Shown piece after piece: positions 12,040 through 21,766 of a DNA stretch of 64,000 bases; the first letter of the stretch is position 1; each line of letters begins with the position of its first letter. The notes below the pieces were generated by a model. The model had not been told where the DNA came from and made no database searches. It saw only the letters and a program-made list of their open reading frames with translations. Position numbers and translations under genes: made by a program. Source of the DNA: Dactylorhiza incarnata (taxonomy: Eukaryota > Streptophyta > Magnoliopsida > Asparagales > Orchidaceae); contig JAWHQI010000166.1 in NCBI GenBank assembly GCA_033032865.1, positions 620,001 to 684,000 of the forward strand, given 5' to 3'.

Positions 12040-14470
12040 TAAGTGGCTTGGGGTAGGTGTTGAGTTCCTCTGCCTCTAGGTGAAGGTAAGTACCTAGGAC
12101 GTGGATGGGTACTCCACTCCCATTTGATAATATTCCCGACTAGAGACCATTCCCCAGGCTCAGTCATGCCGGCAGATGGGAGACTCATCGGGTTGACTGA
12201 TCGGTAAAATCCATGACTAGAGACCATTCTCCGGGCTCAGTCATGCCGGAAGATGGGAGACTCATCAGGTCGACTCGCCACATACTAAGTGGCTTAGGGA
12301 AGGTGTTGAATTCCTCTGCCTCCAGGTGAAGGTAAGCACCTAGGATGTGGATGGGAACTCCGCCCCCAGTTGGTAAAATCCCCAATTAGAGACCATTCTC
12401 CAGGCTCAGTCATGCCGGCAGATGGGAGACTCATCAGGTCGACTGATTGGTAAAATCCCTGACTAGAGACCATTCTCTGGGCTCAGTCATGCCGGCAGAT
12501 GGGAGACTCATCGGGTCGACTCGCCATATGCTAAGTGGCTTGGGGAAGGTGTTGAATTCCTCTGCCTCCAGGTGAAGGTAAGCACATATGACATGGATGG
12601 ATACTCCGCTCCCATTTGGTAAGATCCCCGCTAGAGACCATTCTCCGGGCTCAGTCATGCCGGCAGATGGGAGACTCATCGGGTCGTCTCGCTACTTGAT
12701 TGAGTGACTTGGAAAGATGGTGAGCTCCTCCGTCTCCAAGTAAGCTAGGCACCTAGGACGTGGATGGGTATTCCACCCGCAGTTGGTTTAAAAAAGTGTT
12801 GAGTTCCTCTGCCTCCATGTAAGCTAGGCCCCTAGGACGTGGACGGGTACTCCGCCCCCAATTAGTTTGGGAAGGTGTTGGGTTCCTCTGCCTCCAGGCA
12901 AGCTAAGCCCCTAGGACATAGATGGGTACTCCGCCCCCAATTGGTTTGGAAAGTTGTTGAATTCCTCTGCCTACAGGTAAGCTAAGCACCTAGGACATGG
13001 ACGGGTACTCCTCCCCCAATTGGTTTGGGACGGTGTTGGGTTCCTCTGCCTCCAGGCAAGCTAATCCCCTAGGACGTAGATGGGTACTCCGCCCCCAATT
13101 GGTTTGGAAAGGTGTTGAATTCCTCTGCCTCCAGGTAAGCTAAGCACCTAGGACGTGGACTAGTTCTCTGCCCCCTGTTGCTTTGATAATAAGTTGGTTG
13201 AGTTCCTCTGCCTCCAGGTGAAGGTAAGCACCTAGGACGTGGACTGGCTCTCTGCCCCCAGTTGGTTTGGTAAGATGGTTGAGTTCCTCCGCCTCCAGGT
13301 GAAGGTAAGTACATATGATGTGGATGGGTACTCCACACCCAGTTGGTAAAATCCCCGACTAGAGACCATTCTCCAGGCTTAGTCATGCCGGCAGATGGGA
13401 GACTCATCGGGTCGACTGATCGGTAAAATCCCCGATTAGAGACCATTCTCCAGGCTCAGTCATGCTGGCAGATGGGAGACTCATCGGGTCGACTCGCCAC
13501 ATGCTAAGTGGCTTGGGGAAGGTGTTGAATTCCTCTGCCTTCAGGTGAAGGTAAGCACCTAGGATGTGGATGGGTACTCCGCCCCCAGTTGGTAAAATCC
13601 CCGACTAGAGACCATTCTCCGGGCTCAGTCATGCCGGCAGATGGGAGACTCATCGGGTCGATTGATCGGTACAATCCCCGACTAGAGACCATTCTCTGGG
13701 CTCAGTCATGTCGGAAGATGGGAGACTCATCGGGTTGACTCGCCACATGCTAAGTGGCTTAGGGAAGGTGTTGAATTCCTTTGCCTCCAGGTGAAGGTAA
13801 TCACCTTGGACATGGATGGATACTCCGCTCCCATTTGGTAAGATCCCCGACTAGAGACCATTCTCCGGGCTCAGCCATGCTGACAGATAGGAGACTCATC
13901 GGATTGACTCACTACTTGATTGAGTGACTTGGAAAGATGGTGAGCTCCTCTGCCTCCAGGTAAGCTAGGCCCCTAGGACGTGGATGGGTATTCCACCCAC
14001 AGTTGGTTTGAAAAAGTGTTGAGTTCCTCTACCTCCAGGTAAGCTAGGCCCCTAGGATGTGGACGGGTACTCTGCCCCCAATTGGTTTGGGAAGGTGTTG
14101 GGTTCCTCTTCCTCTAGGCAAGCTAAGCCCCTAGGACGTAGATGGGTACTCCGCCCCCAATTGGTTTGGAAAGGTGTTGAATTCCTCTGCCTCCAGGTAA
14201 GCTAAGCACCTAGGACGTGGACTAGTTCTCTGCCCCCTGTTGCTTTGATAATAAGATGGTTGAGTTCCTCCGCCTCAAGGTGAAGGTAAGCACCTAGGAC
14301 GTGGACTGGCTCTCTGCCTCCAGTTGGTTTGGTAAGATGGTTGAGTTCCTCCGCCTCCAGGTGAAGGTAAGCACCTAGGACGTGGACTGGTTCTCTGCCC
14401 CCATTTGGTTTGGTAAGATGGTTGAATCCCTCCGTCTCTCGGTGAGGGTAAGCACCTGGGACGTGGACTG
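12040..14470 (+). repeat. LARD-T internal tandem array, type A
   Basis: A complex array of two alternating modules. One of about 80-90 bp contains GTTGAATTCCTCTGCCTCCAG, then GTGAAGG or GTAAGCT, then CACCTAGGACGTGG and TACTCCGCCCCCA. The other of about 75 bp contains CCCCGACTAGAGACCATTC, then GGCTCAGTCATGCCGGCAG. I count about 20 copies of the first module. The open frames across it are side effects of the repeats. Confidence 0.9.
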
Positions 14471-14499
14471 CTTCTCCACCCCTGGATAGTTCAGGAAAT

Positions 14500-15250
14500 T
14501 ATTAGTTTCCTCCCCCTCCAGGAGAGCTCGGCTCCCTGGTAGGTGTGGAGTTCCCTCCCCCTCCAGGTGAGCTCGGCTCCCTGATAGGTGTGGAGTTCCC
14601 TCCCCCTCCAGGAGAGCTCGGCTCCCTGGTAGGTGTGGAGTTTCCTCCCCCTCCAAGAGAGCTCGGCTCCCTGGTAGGTGTGGAGTCCCCCCCCCCCTCC
14701 AGGTGAGCTCGGTTCCCTGATAGGTGTGGAGTTCCCCCCCCCCCCCCCCCCCATCCAGGAGAGCTCGGCTCCCTTGTAGGTGTGGAGTTTCCTCCCCCTC
14801 CAGGAGAACTCCACTCCCTTGTAGGTGTGGAGTTCCCTCCCCCTCCAGGTGAGCTCGGCTCCCTGATAGGTGTGGAGTTCCCTCCCCCTCCAGGTGAGCT
14901 CGGCTCCCTGATAGGTGTGGAGTTTCCTCCCCCTCCAGGAGAGCTCGGCTCCCTGGTAGGTGTGGATTTCCCTCCCCCTCCAAGAGAGCTCAACTCCCTG
15001 GTAGGTGTGGAGTTCCCTCCCCCTCCAGGTGAGCTCGGCTCCCTGATAGGTGTGGAGTTCCCTCCCCTCCAGGAGAGCTCAGCTCCCTGGTAGGTGTGGA
15101 GTTCCCTCCCCCTCCAGGTGAGCTCGGCTCCCTGATAGGTGTGGAGTTTCCTCCCCCTCTAGGAGAGCTCGGCTCCATGGTATGTGTGGAGTTCCCTCCA
15201 CCAACAGGTGAGCTCGGCTCCCTAGCAGGTATGGAGTTCCCGCCTCCCAC
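14500..15250 (+). repeat. LARD-T internal tandem array, type B (45-bp unit)
   Basis: About 16 copies of a 45-bp unit: AGCTCGGCTCCCTGRTAGG, TGTGGAGTTCCCTCCCCCTC, CAGGTG or CAGGAG. Because 45 is a multiple of three, several frames stay open on both strands. The core resembles part of the type A module, so B probably arose from A. A run of 19 C lies at 14734-14752. Confidence 0.92.
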
Positions 15251-15547
15251 CTCAGGTCGAGCTCGGCTCGACTAGAGGTGTTGATTTTTTCTCCACCTAA
15301 GGTCAAGTTCAATTCGACCTAAGGTGTTGAGCTTTTTCCACCTCCAGCTGAGCTCGGCTCACAGGAGGGTTGTTAAGTGGAGAAAGGTTCGCCTTCCGCC
15401 TCAAGTCAGGTTCAACTGATAAACTCGGCAGGAGCATCCTGTTGGCAGGGCCCTTCGTGGATTCCTCTAGGGTCCCACCTACTCGTCAAATAGGTGGGTT
15501 GGACTTTCTTTCCAAGCTTAAGGCAAGCTCGAAAAGAGCGGGGATTG
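15251..15547 (+). other. LARD-T interior next to the 3' LTR
   Basis: Degenerate repeat-derived sequence with AGGTCGAGCTC-like blocks and no gene. A polypurine tract is not obvious; the bases before the LTR are CTCGAAAAGAGCGGGGAT, which is purine-rich and could serve. Confidence 0.5.
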
Positions 15548-16573
15548 TGTACAACCCTCATATTTTCTGAGCTGGTGTGACCCGACGTAGGCAAGATCGC
15601 AATAGTGAAGGTAGCCGTGGCGCGACGAGTCGACCTGTTGAAAGGGTCCGAAGCCACCTAAGGCAAAAGGAGGGGGTTTCTGTTTCGATCTACTCCCCCG
15701 CATTCCGCCAGGGCCTAGGGGGCGAGTGGACCTTTGGTCCACTCGCCCGGCCTAGTGGGCCGGCTCTAGGGGGCGAGTGGACCAAAGGTCCATTCTCCCC
15801 AGCCTGGTGGGTGAGTGGACCTTTGGTCCACTCGCCCGGCTCTAGGGGCGAGTGGATCGAAGGTCCACTCGCCCCAGCCTGGTGGGCGAGTGGACCTTCA
15901 GTCCACTCGCCCAGCTCTAGGGGGCAAGTGGACCGAAGGTCCACTCGCCCCAGCCTAATGGGCGAGTGGACCTTCGGTCCACTCTCTCGGCTCTAGGGGC
16001 GAGTGGACCTTCGGTCCACTCGCCCGGCCCAAGGGGATGGGTAAACCGAAGGTCCACTCGCCCAGGCCTAGGGGAGAGGCAGGCTATCCCGTAGAGGGGG
16101 GAGTGGACCTCTCGAGCTCCACTCGCCCCCCCCCCTAGTGTTACGGTCGTTCTGGTTAGTTGTTGGGCTGCGGATAGTGGATTTTTGGCTATCCGCAACC
16201 CAATTTTTGGGAAGTCTATAAATAGACCCCCATGGGCACCTTGAGAAGGGTTGTTAGTACCCACTCCTTCACGTGTGATCAAGCACTACCCCTCCCCTCC
16301 CCCTGTCATTGAAGGTGGACGGTGAGGTGATCCTTAGTGCCCTCCAAGGTGCCCAAGCTCAGCATTGGCTTGGGAGGGGAAGTTCCTTGAGAGCTTCCGG
16401 GTATGTGGTGGGACCTCCATGCTGCAGCTTAAGGGGTTCATTTGTGGACTTAGAAGTTTTCCAAGGGTTAGGTTCTTCGGTTCTTAGTGACTGGTCAACG
16501 GTCTCGCTCAGGTCAAGTAAGAGTTAACTGCATCCCCCTTGCGAACGCCGAGACCAGTTCTCTGGTTTCAACA
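15548..16573 (+). repeat. 3' LTR of LARD-T (1,026 bp)
   Basis: Runs from TGTACAACC to TTTCAACA without interruption. The U3 hairpin array is at 15716-16135 and the TATA box at 16217-16224. Compared with the 5' LTR it has many substitutions, including TTCGG to TTTGG changes inside hairpin loops. Confidence 0.93.
15716..16135 (+). repeat. U3 hairpin array of LARD-T 3' LTR
   Basis: Nine to ten GCGAGTGGACC / GGTCCACTCGC units with loops TTC, TTT, GAA or AAA. Unit order follows the 5' LTR copy, with independent substitutions in stems and loops. Confidence 0.9.
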
Positions 16574-16578
16574 TTGAG

Positions 16579-17458
16579 CACCTTGGAAAGAATAGTAAAG
16601 TGTCTTATGCAAACCTTGGTTATTACACCACTTTGTTAAAAATTATATGCATTAAAAGTGCGTGAAAATAATATACTTGTGTTTTATTGTGCACTTTACT
16701 CTACATATGTCTTGTATTTTGTGATTTAAATCATTTGTTAACATTGCTCAAAATACACTTATGTGCACTTCATTATCTTTCACAACACTTCTTCTCATGA
16801 GTATTGGATTCTAATGCTTTATCTATACTACTCTTTATATAAGAAATGCACTAGATAACATAGCATGATCTCTACAATGTTTGGTATCTCTTAAACTTGA
16901 AATTAAGTAACATTGTAGTATAATCTCTTTTTGATATGTTCATTTCATGCTTGGTATCTTTATGAAAAACTTTGAGATTTCAAAAAGGTTAAAAACATCT
17001 TTCAATTTTGTACTTAAACTCATATTTTTACTTATGCTTTTCATGCTTACAAAAAGATGTTTCTTATAATCTTCCGCTTGCTTACAAATCTTATCTTTTT
17101 ATTTGAAATCTCTTATATATACTATGCTTAAACTCTTTATCATTATCTATATTACAAAAGCTCGATCATGCTTTATCATTAATAAGGAGTGCCTCCTTAC
17201 TACCCTCACCCCACCTTCTTTTGATAATACCAAAAGGGGGAGATTAATTGAAGAAATCTAGAGGAGAAATCTAGAAGATTAAGGGGGAGTAAAACATAAA
17301 TTGCATTTATGTATGGGGAGCATTAAGATAGGGGGAGTATGCACTATTCTCATGCTTATCATATACTATAGTTGTACTTTTATCTCGCTTATCATATACC
17401 ATAAACACCTTTGTTGATTTCTTGCTAAGAGAATTTGTTATTATCAAAAGGGGGAGAT
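16579..17458 (+). other. 3' non-coding region of copia B, second half
   Basis: AT-rich and collinear with 36525-37450 of element C. It contains no gene. It ends in the polypurine tract AAAAGGGGGAGAT (17446-17458) directly before the 3' LTR. Confidence 0.75.
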
Positions 17459-17994
17459 TGTTGGACTTGTGTGTCACATCCCTTTGTTTGAGAATAACAA
17501 ATCCCAAATTGTATTTGATCTTACTTGTCGTGTGTTTATAGTGTGCAGGAACTATATGTGCAATACTCCACAGGTAGAAAGCAGCATGGAACCAACAAAC
17601 TGAACTTAAGCATTACCGCCAGCGCTATGGGTTACCGCAGGCGCTAGCGCTACCGCCAGCGCTAGCTCGAGTTCGTGCCACAACACCACAACATCGATGG
17701 TTTCATAACCGCTCCACACGAACGCTACCGCGGGCGCTAGGAGCTACCACAGGCGCTATCTGCAAGGTCTATAAATTGATGGCTTCTCTCTCGTTTTGTA
17801 GAGAGCTTCCAGAGAGATTACTTGTGCCAAAATTCCAGAGTTGTTACTCTGCCGAAAGTTTATCTCCCACTCAAAGCCAAAGAAGATTTCTGGAGAAGGA
17901 AGCCCCACGCTGCATCTGAAGAACGATCACTTCAACCTCGCTTATGCTACATCGATCCATTATCCTCAACTTCAGAAATCTCATAGAGGAAGTT
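17459..17994 (+). repeat. 3' LTR of copia B, left part
   Basis: Starts TGTTGGACTTGTGTGTCAC after the polypurine tract. It contains a U3 motif array (17608-17762) and TATAAATT at 17770-17777. The LTR is cut by SIRE-NA and resumes at 25580; both parts together are about 1,066 bp. Confidence 0.92.
17608..17762 (+). repeat. U3 array of AGCGCTA / CCGCCAGCGC motifs (copia B)
   Basis: Repeated ACCGCCAGCGCTA, ACCGCAGGCGCTA and TAGCGCT blocks with the 6-bp palindrome AGCGCT as core, ending 8 bp before the TATA box. The copy in element C (37603-37856) has the same motifs with an extra duplicated segment. Confidence 0.85.
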
Positions 17995-19350
17995 TGAAAG
18001 TGCACAATTAACCTCACTAGAATTCTCTAGAGGGGGGGGGGGGGTGAATAGAGATTTAAAAATTATTTTGTGCAAAGTTAATATATATATGTGTATGATC
18101 ACAGATTAGAGCTTCCCACACACCAACAAGAATTAAGCAAGAAAATAAAGTTAATGCAAGAAAATAAATCACAGCACAACACAAGAAAATATAGTGGTTC
18201 CCCAAACTTTGGGTAGTCCACTCTTCTACCCCCTTGGTAGGAATTCACTATCTTGCACTGAGTCTTTTGATAAGGAGACTCTTAGAACCACCCTGAGTCT
18301 TTTGACAAGGAGACTCTTAGAACCAACTGAGTCTTTTGACAAGGAGACTCTTAGAACCAACTGAGTCTTTTGACAAGGAGACTCTTAGAACCAGTACACT
18401 GAATTTTTTGGAGAGAGATTCTAAAAACTCTTTTACAATGTTTAAGTGAGAAAGAAAGAAAGGAGAAGAAATAAAAACAAGAAAGAATCTTCTTCCTAGC
18501 AAGAAGATTGGAAGCACAAGAAGTGAATTGAATCTTTCTTCTATAGAGAGAAGAAGATTTGCAGCCTTTCTCTCTTTGTGAGAGCTATCAGATTTTGCAG
18601 CAGTATGACTTCAGAAGCAGAAGAAGAAGAAGTGCTTGAATGTTGCTGCAGAGCTTTTTCTCAATTTCTCTCTTTTCTCTTGGGAGCTTTTCCTCTATTT
18701 CAAATGTGTGTGGTAGATCACTCTTCCCATTTTCTGCCGACCTCCTCTTTATTTATAGCTCTGTTAATTCAACATAATACTATAGGAGGATAATCAATTA
18801 GCAGTTAGAGAGAATAGAAAGAAAAGATGTTTCCATAATGTTTATTTCTGTAGAAGGAAAGAATGAATTCTGATTTCAAATAATATCCAAAATAGAGTTA
18901 ATCAGATTAGCCAAGAATCAAATAGAAGGAAAGAATGATTCAGAACGGCTATAAAATATTAACATTATTCCATACAAATCAGATTTACTGAAAGAAGGAA
19001 AGAGATCTGGCGCATATTTAAGTCTGTCACATAAATTGACGTGCGTCGATTGCCATTCGACGCAAGCGTCGAGTACATCCTGTCTGGACGTCGAGAGGTG
19101 AATAAGGAAGGTGCGTCGACTAAGGTGCGTCGACTTCTCCATATGCGTCGACTAGAAATCAGAGTAGCGTCGACAACACATACGTCGAAATCTTCCTAGA
19201 GTTACTTCGACGTAATCTGAAAGAGACGTCGACTACATTTTGACGTTGCGTTGAACACTATTCGACGCATATTTACTTAGCCTTGTTTTTCATTCTTGGA
19301 ATTCATATTTGACTCATTTTCAGGGGTTAAGAGAAATCATTTTCCCAACA
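17995..19350 (-). repeat. 3' LTR of SIRE-NA (1,356 bp)
   Basis: The left copy, beginning TGAAAGTGCACAATTAACC and ending CCCAACA. It has a 13-G run at 18032-18044, TATTTATA (minus-strand TATA) at 18750-18757, four tandem copies of a 31-bp GAGTCTTTTGACAAGGAGAC block at about 18259-18395, and the GCGTCGA array at 19036-19270. Confidence 0.95.
19036..19270 (-). repeat. U3 array of TGCGTCGA / TCGACGCA motifs (SIRE-NA 3' LTR)
   Basis: About a dozen copies or near-copies of GCGTCGA(C) in both orientations, some as hairpins (TGCGTCGA, 7-nt loop, TCGACGCA at about 19043). It lies upstream of the minus-strand TATA box by about 280 bp. Confidence 0.85.
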
Positions 19351-19363
19351 ATCTCCCCCTATT
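19351..19363 (-). promoter_or_regulatory. Polypurine tract of SIRE-NA
   Basis: The minus strand reads AATAGGGGGAGAT directly before the 3' LTR, the usual plus-strand priming site of copia elements. Confidence 0.85.
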
Positions 19364-19558
19364 TGTCTTAACCCTACTTAGAGAGAAATTGTATTATCAT
19401 AAAATCAATCCAGCACAGCTTTTGTATAGAAAAGAAATATATCAAATAATCAAAAAGTGAAATTTAGAAGAAGAGATCAAATGTTCCAGAATCATATAAA
19501 CATATGTCATGTTCATTCCAATTAGTACTCAAAAATATATCAGCATTGTTTTCAAATA

Positions 19559-21316
19559 TTACTCAGGAGGGGTCTTTCTCTTTCTCTTGAATACTACTGT
19601 TTTAGGAGAGGAGAGTTTCTCTTTCTCATTTGTAGGAAGTTCTCCTAGCTCCCCCTGGGTCTCAGCCATTTGCTCCCCCTGAGTCTCAGCTTCATTTATA
19701 ATAGTATCCTTAGCTCCTTCTTCAGCTAACACAGCTTCCAGCTCCCCCTGAAGTTCAGTTTCTTTATCTTTCTCACCATCTTCCTTTGCAGCCTCATTTT
19801 CTGCTCTGCTTCCCTCCCCTTGTAGTAGTGCCATTTGATTTGCAGCATCCCTTGCTATGTTGAGTACCTCTATTGTTTGTTCATCATTATGTAGCTCAGG
19901 TACTGTCTCATTCCCAAGGATTTTGTCTGATTTTGGAGGAGGGGACTTGTGAGAGAGAGATTTAGGATTGGAGAGCTGCTCTTCATCTAGATTCTCCCCC
20001 TTCTTGACCTTCTTGGCCAGGGAGGTTAAGAAAGACCTTGTCACTCTAGAGGAAGAGAGAGAGGTCTTTAGGCCTTGCATAGAGGCACTGACCCCATCTA
20101 TTTGGGTGTGCATGTGAAGGATGGAGGAATGAATTTGAGAGCAATGCTCATCCAGCATCACTTGGAATTTTTCAGCTGCTGATTTGATGCACTGAGTGAG
20201 GAGAGCCTCAGTTGATGCAGATGATTCATGGTGTGAAAGGTGATGAGGTGATGATGTAGGAAGAGGTGATGGAGGAGGAGAGAAGTGAGTTGATACATGA
20301 GGTATGGGTGATAATGGAGGTAAAGAAGATGGGAAAATAGGAGGAGGGAGAGAAGGAGATACTGCTGTCTGAGCAGGTGTTTGAGTAGGTAAAGTAGGAG
20401 TTGTGAGGGTGGTAGAGGCTATTTGAGTGGATGATGGTGGTAGAGAAGAATTGTCTCTTTGAGGTGAAGGAGGAGGAGAAGGGTGAGCAGGAGAGTTAGG
20501 AGGAGTGGGAGTCCTTTCAGGAATGGAGCCAGGCTTGGGGATTTGCCTGGTCCATTTGGAGAAGAGGGCAATGGACATCCTCTTTCCAGGAGGGATAGGA
20601 ATTCCTTTTGACCTACAGAGGTCAGGGAAGGAGTGGAAGAGTACTTGACTCATAATCCTCATGTAGGCATTCTCTTTGTGAGAATATCTAGAGCCTATTA
20701 TCTTGAGTAGCCATGAGGCCCAGTCTACTTTCTTCTTCAGCACAAGGACCCCCATGATGTTCAGTTGGTGTTTGGGTACTGCATCATGTGCTGAGATTTT
20801 GCATAGTAGAACTTTCCCTACTATATCTGCCAGCAATCTGTACTCATCAGAAAAATCTATCTTTTTCAGATGGATTGGCCTATCTTTTGAGAATTTCATG
20901 GTGGTGAGTAAATGCTTGCTTTCATCAGGTGTGAGTTCAATGGATTCATCACCTAATAGGGGAGTAATTAAGACATGTTTAGTCATTCCTTTTAGAAGCT
21001 CATTTTCTTTCCTTATTTCATTTAAACATAGATGATATTAGGATATACCTGATGGAAGATCAAAGGTGGTCCTTATGTGTTATGCAGATATTAATACAGG
21101 TGTCTCATAGATTGTGCCTGAAATTTCCCCTTGTTCAGTTATCTGAACATGAGCTATGAGCTCTGTTAGTTCTGTCTCCAGAAGCTTGCATCTTGTTGAA
21201 ATGAGCTTATCCAGACCAGCTTCAGTGAACAGATCTATTATGCTCTTAAAGTTGTCTGCGGCGGCTTGGAATGATTCCAGGTCAATGTCGAAGCCAGAGT
21301 TAGTTTTGGGAGCCAT
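19559..21316 (-). pseudogene. Accessory ORF of SIRE-NA, unknown function, two in-frame stops
   Basis: Two open stretches (21316-21080 and 20986-19559) share a frame and are separated by about 30 codons that read through two TAA codons without a frameshift, giving about 586 codons. The N-terminal half is globular (FDIDLESFQAAADNFKSIID; HVLITPLLGDESIELTPDE; WASWLLKIIGSRYSHKENAYM), followed by a Pro/Ser-rich stretch, a coiled-coil-like segment (HSSILHMHTQIDGVSASMQG) and an acidic Glu-rich tail. The layout recalls proteins annotated as 'putative plant transposon protein' (Pfam PF20167), but I rate that as a weak guess. It has no aspartic protease, RT or integrase motif and no membrane segment, so it is unlike an env-like ORF. 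Confidence 0.65.
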
Positions 21317-21417
21317 TTTAGGTTGGAGAGAGAGAGGAAGAGGTGGCTGGACTAAGGAGCACGAAGGATGAAAGATGCAGAGGTCGTGAAGGTTTCTAAC
21401 TGACGAATCTATTTAAG

Positions 21418-21665
21418 TCAGGTGAAGCGTCGAAACAGGACTCAACTCGAGGCTTATTCGGTACTTCAGTGGATGTGACCGAAAATAATTTAGTCTTGTC
21501 GCTCATTTTTATGAAGTCGACGTTACGTCGAGTGGAATTCGAAGTAAGCGTCGATTTAGTCTGTTCTGGGATGCAAGGGTTTCTTAACGACGTATGCGTC
21601 GATAGTAGTCGACGCATGCGTCGATTGTACTTATTAATCTGAGTTATCGACGGTGCGTCGATTGG
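21418..21665 (-). repeat. Intergenic TGCGTCGA hairpin cluster (SIRE-NA)
   Basis: Lies between gag and the accessory ORF. It has repeated GCGTCGA, TCGACGC and GACGTATGCGTCGA blocks in both orientations, the same motif as in this element's U3 and gag tail. Confidence 0.8.
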
Positions 21666-21766
21666 AAGTTGACGTGACTTTTAATTTTCCTGAAAAGTTC
21701 TAGGTGTTTATTTCTTCTTATCTCTTCCTAATCCTAAAGGTTTTTGAGTTAGCCTAGGACTGGGTC

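Larger units (their letters stand above)
9033..16573 (+). mobile_element. Non-autonomous gypsy-type element LARD-T (7.5 kb)
   Basis: Bounded by TGTACAACC and TTTCAACA with a 5-bp TSD TTGAG at 9028-9032 and 16574-16578. The flanks rejoin to match uninterrupted sequence in element C near 36520. LTRs are 9033-11396 and 15548-16573. Subtracting a nested solo LTR and its extra TSD copy leaves a 5' LTR of 1,026 bp, equal to the 3' LTR. The 4.15-kb interior has no RT, integrase or protease; it keeps a leader and a short gag N-terminal remnant and is otherwise tandem repeats. LTR end, leader and gag start resemble the Tat-like element at 27342, which I infer is its helper type. Confidence 0.93.

Noticed and set aside
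11579..13692. Several 60-125-aa minus-strand frames in LARD-T
   Set aside because: Antisense to the element and within tandem repeats; similar peptides recur with each unit.
14375..15312. Long frames on both strands with Gly-, Pro- and Glu-rich repeats
   Set aside because: They are open only because the 45-bp unit is a multiple of three; several frames are open at once and none has a domain.
18317..18793. 66- and 71-aa frames repeated at 24541 and 25017
   Set aside because: They lie in the two SIRE-NA LTRs and repeat only because the LTRs do.
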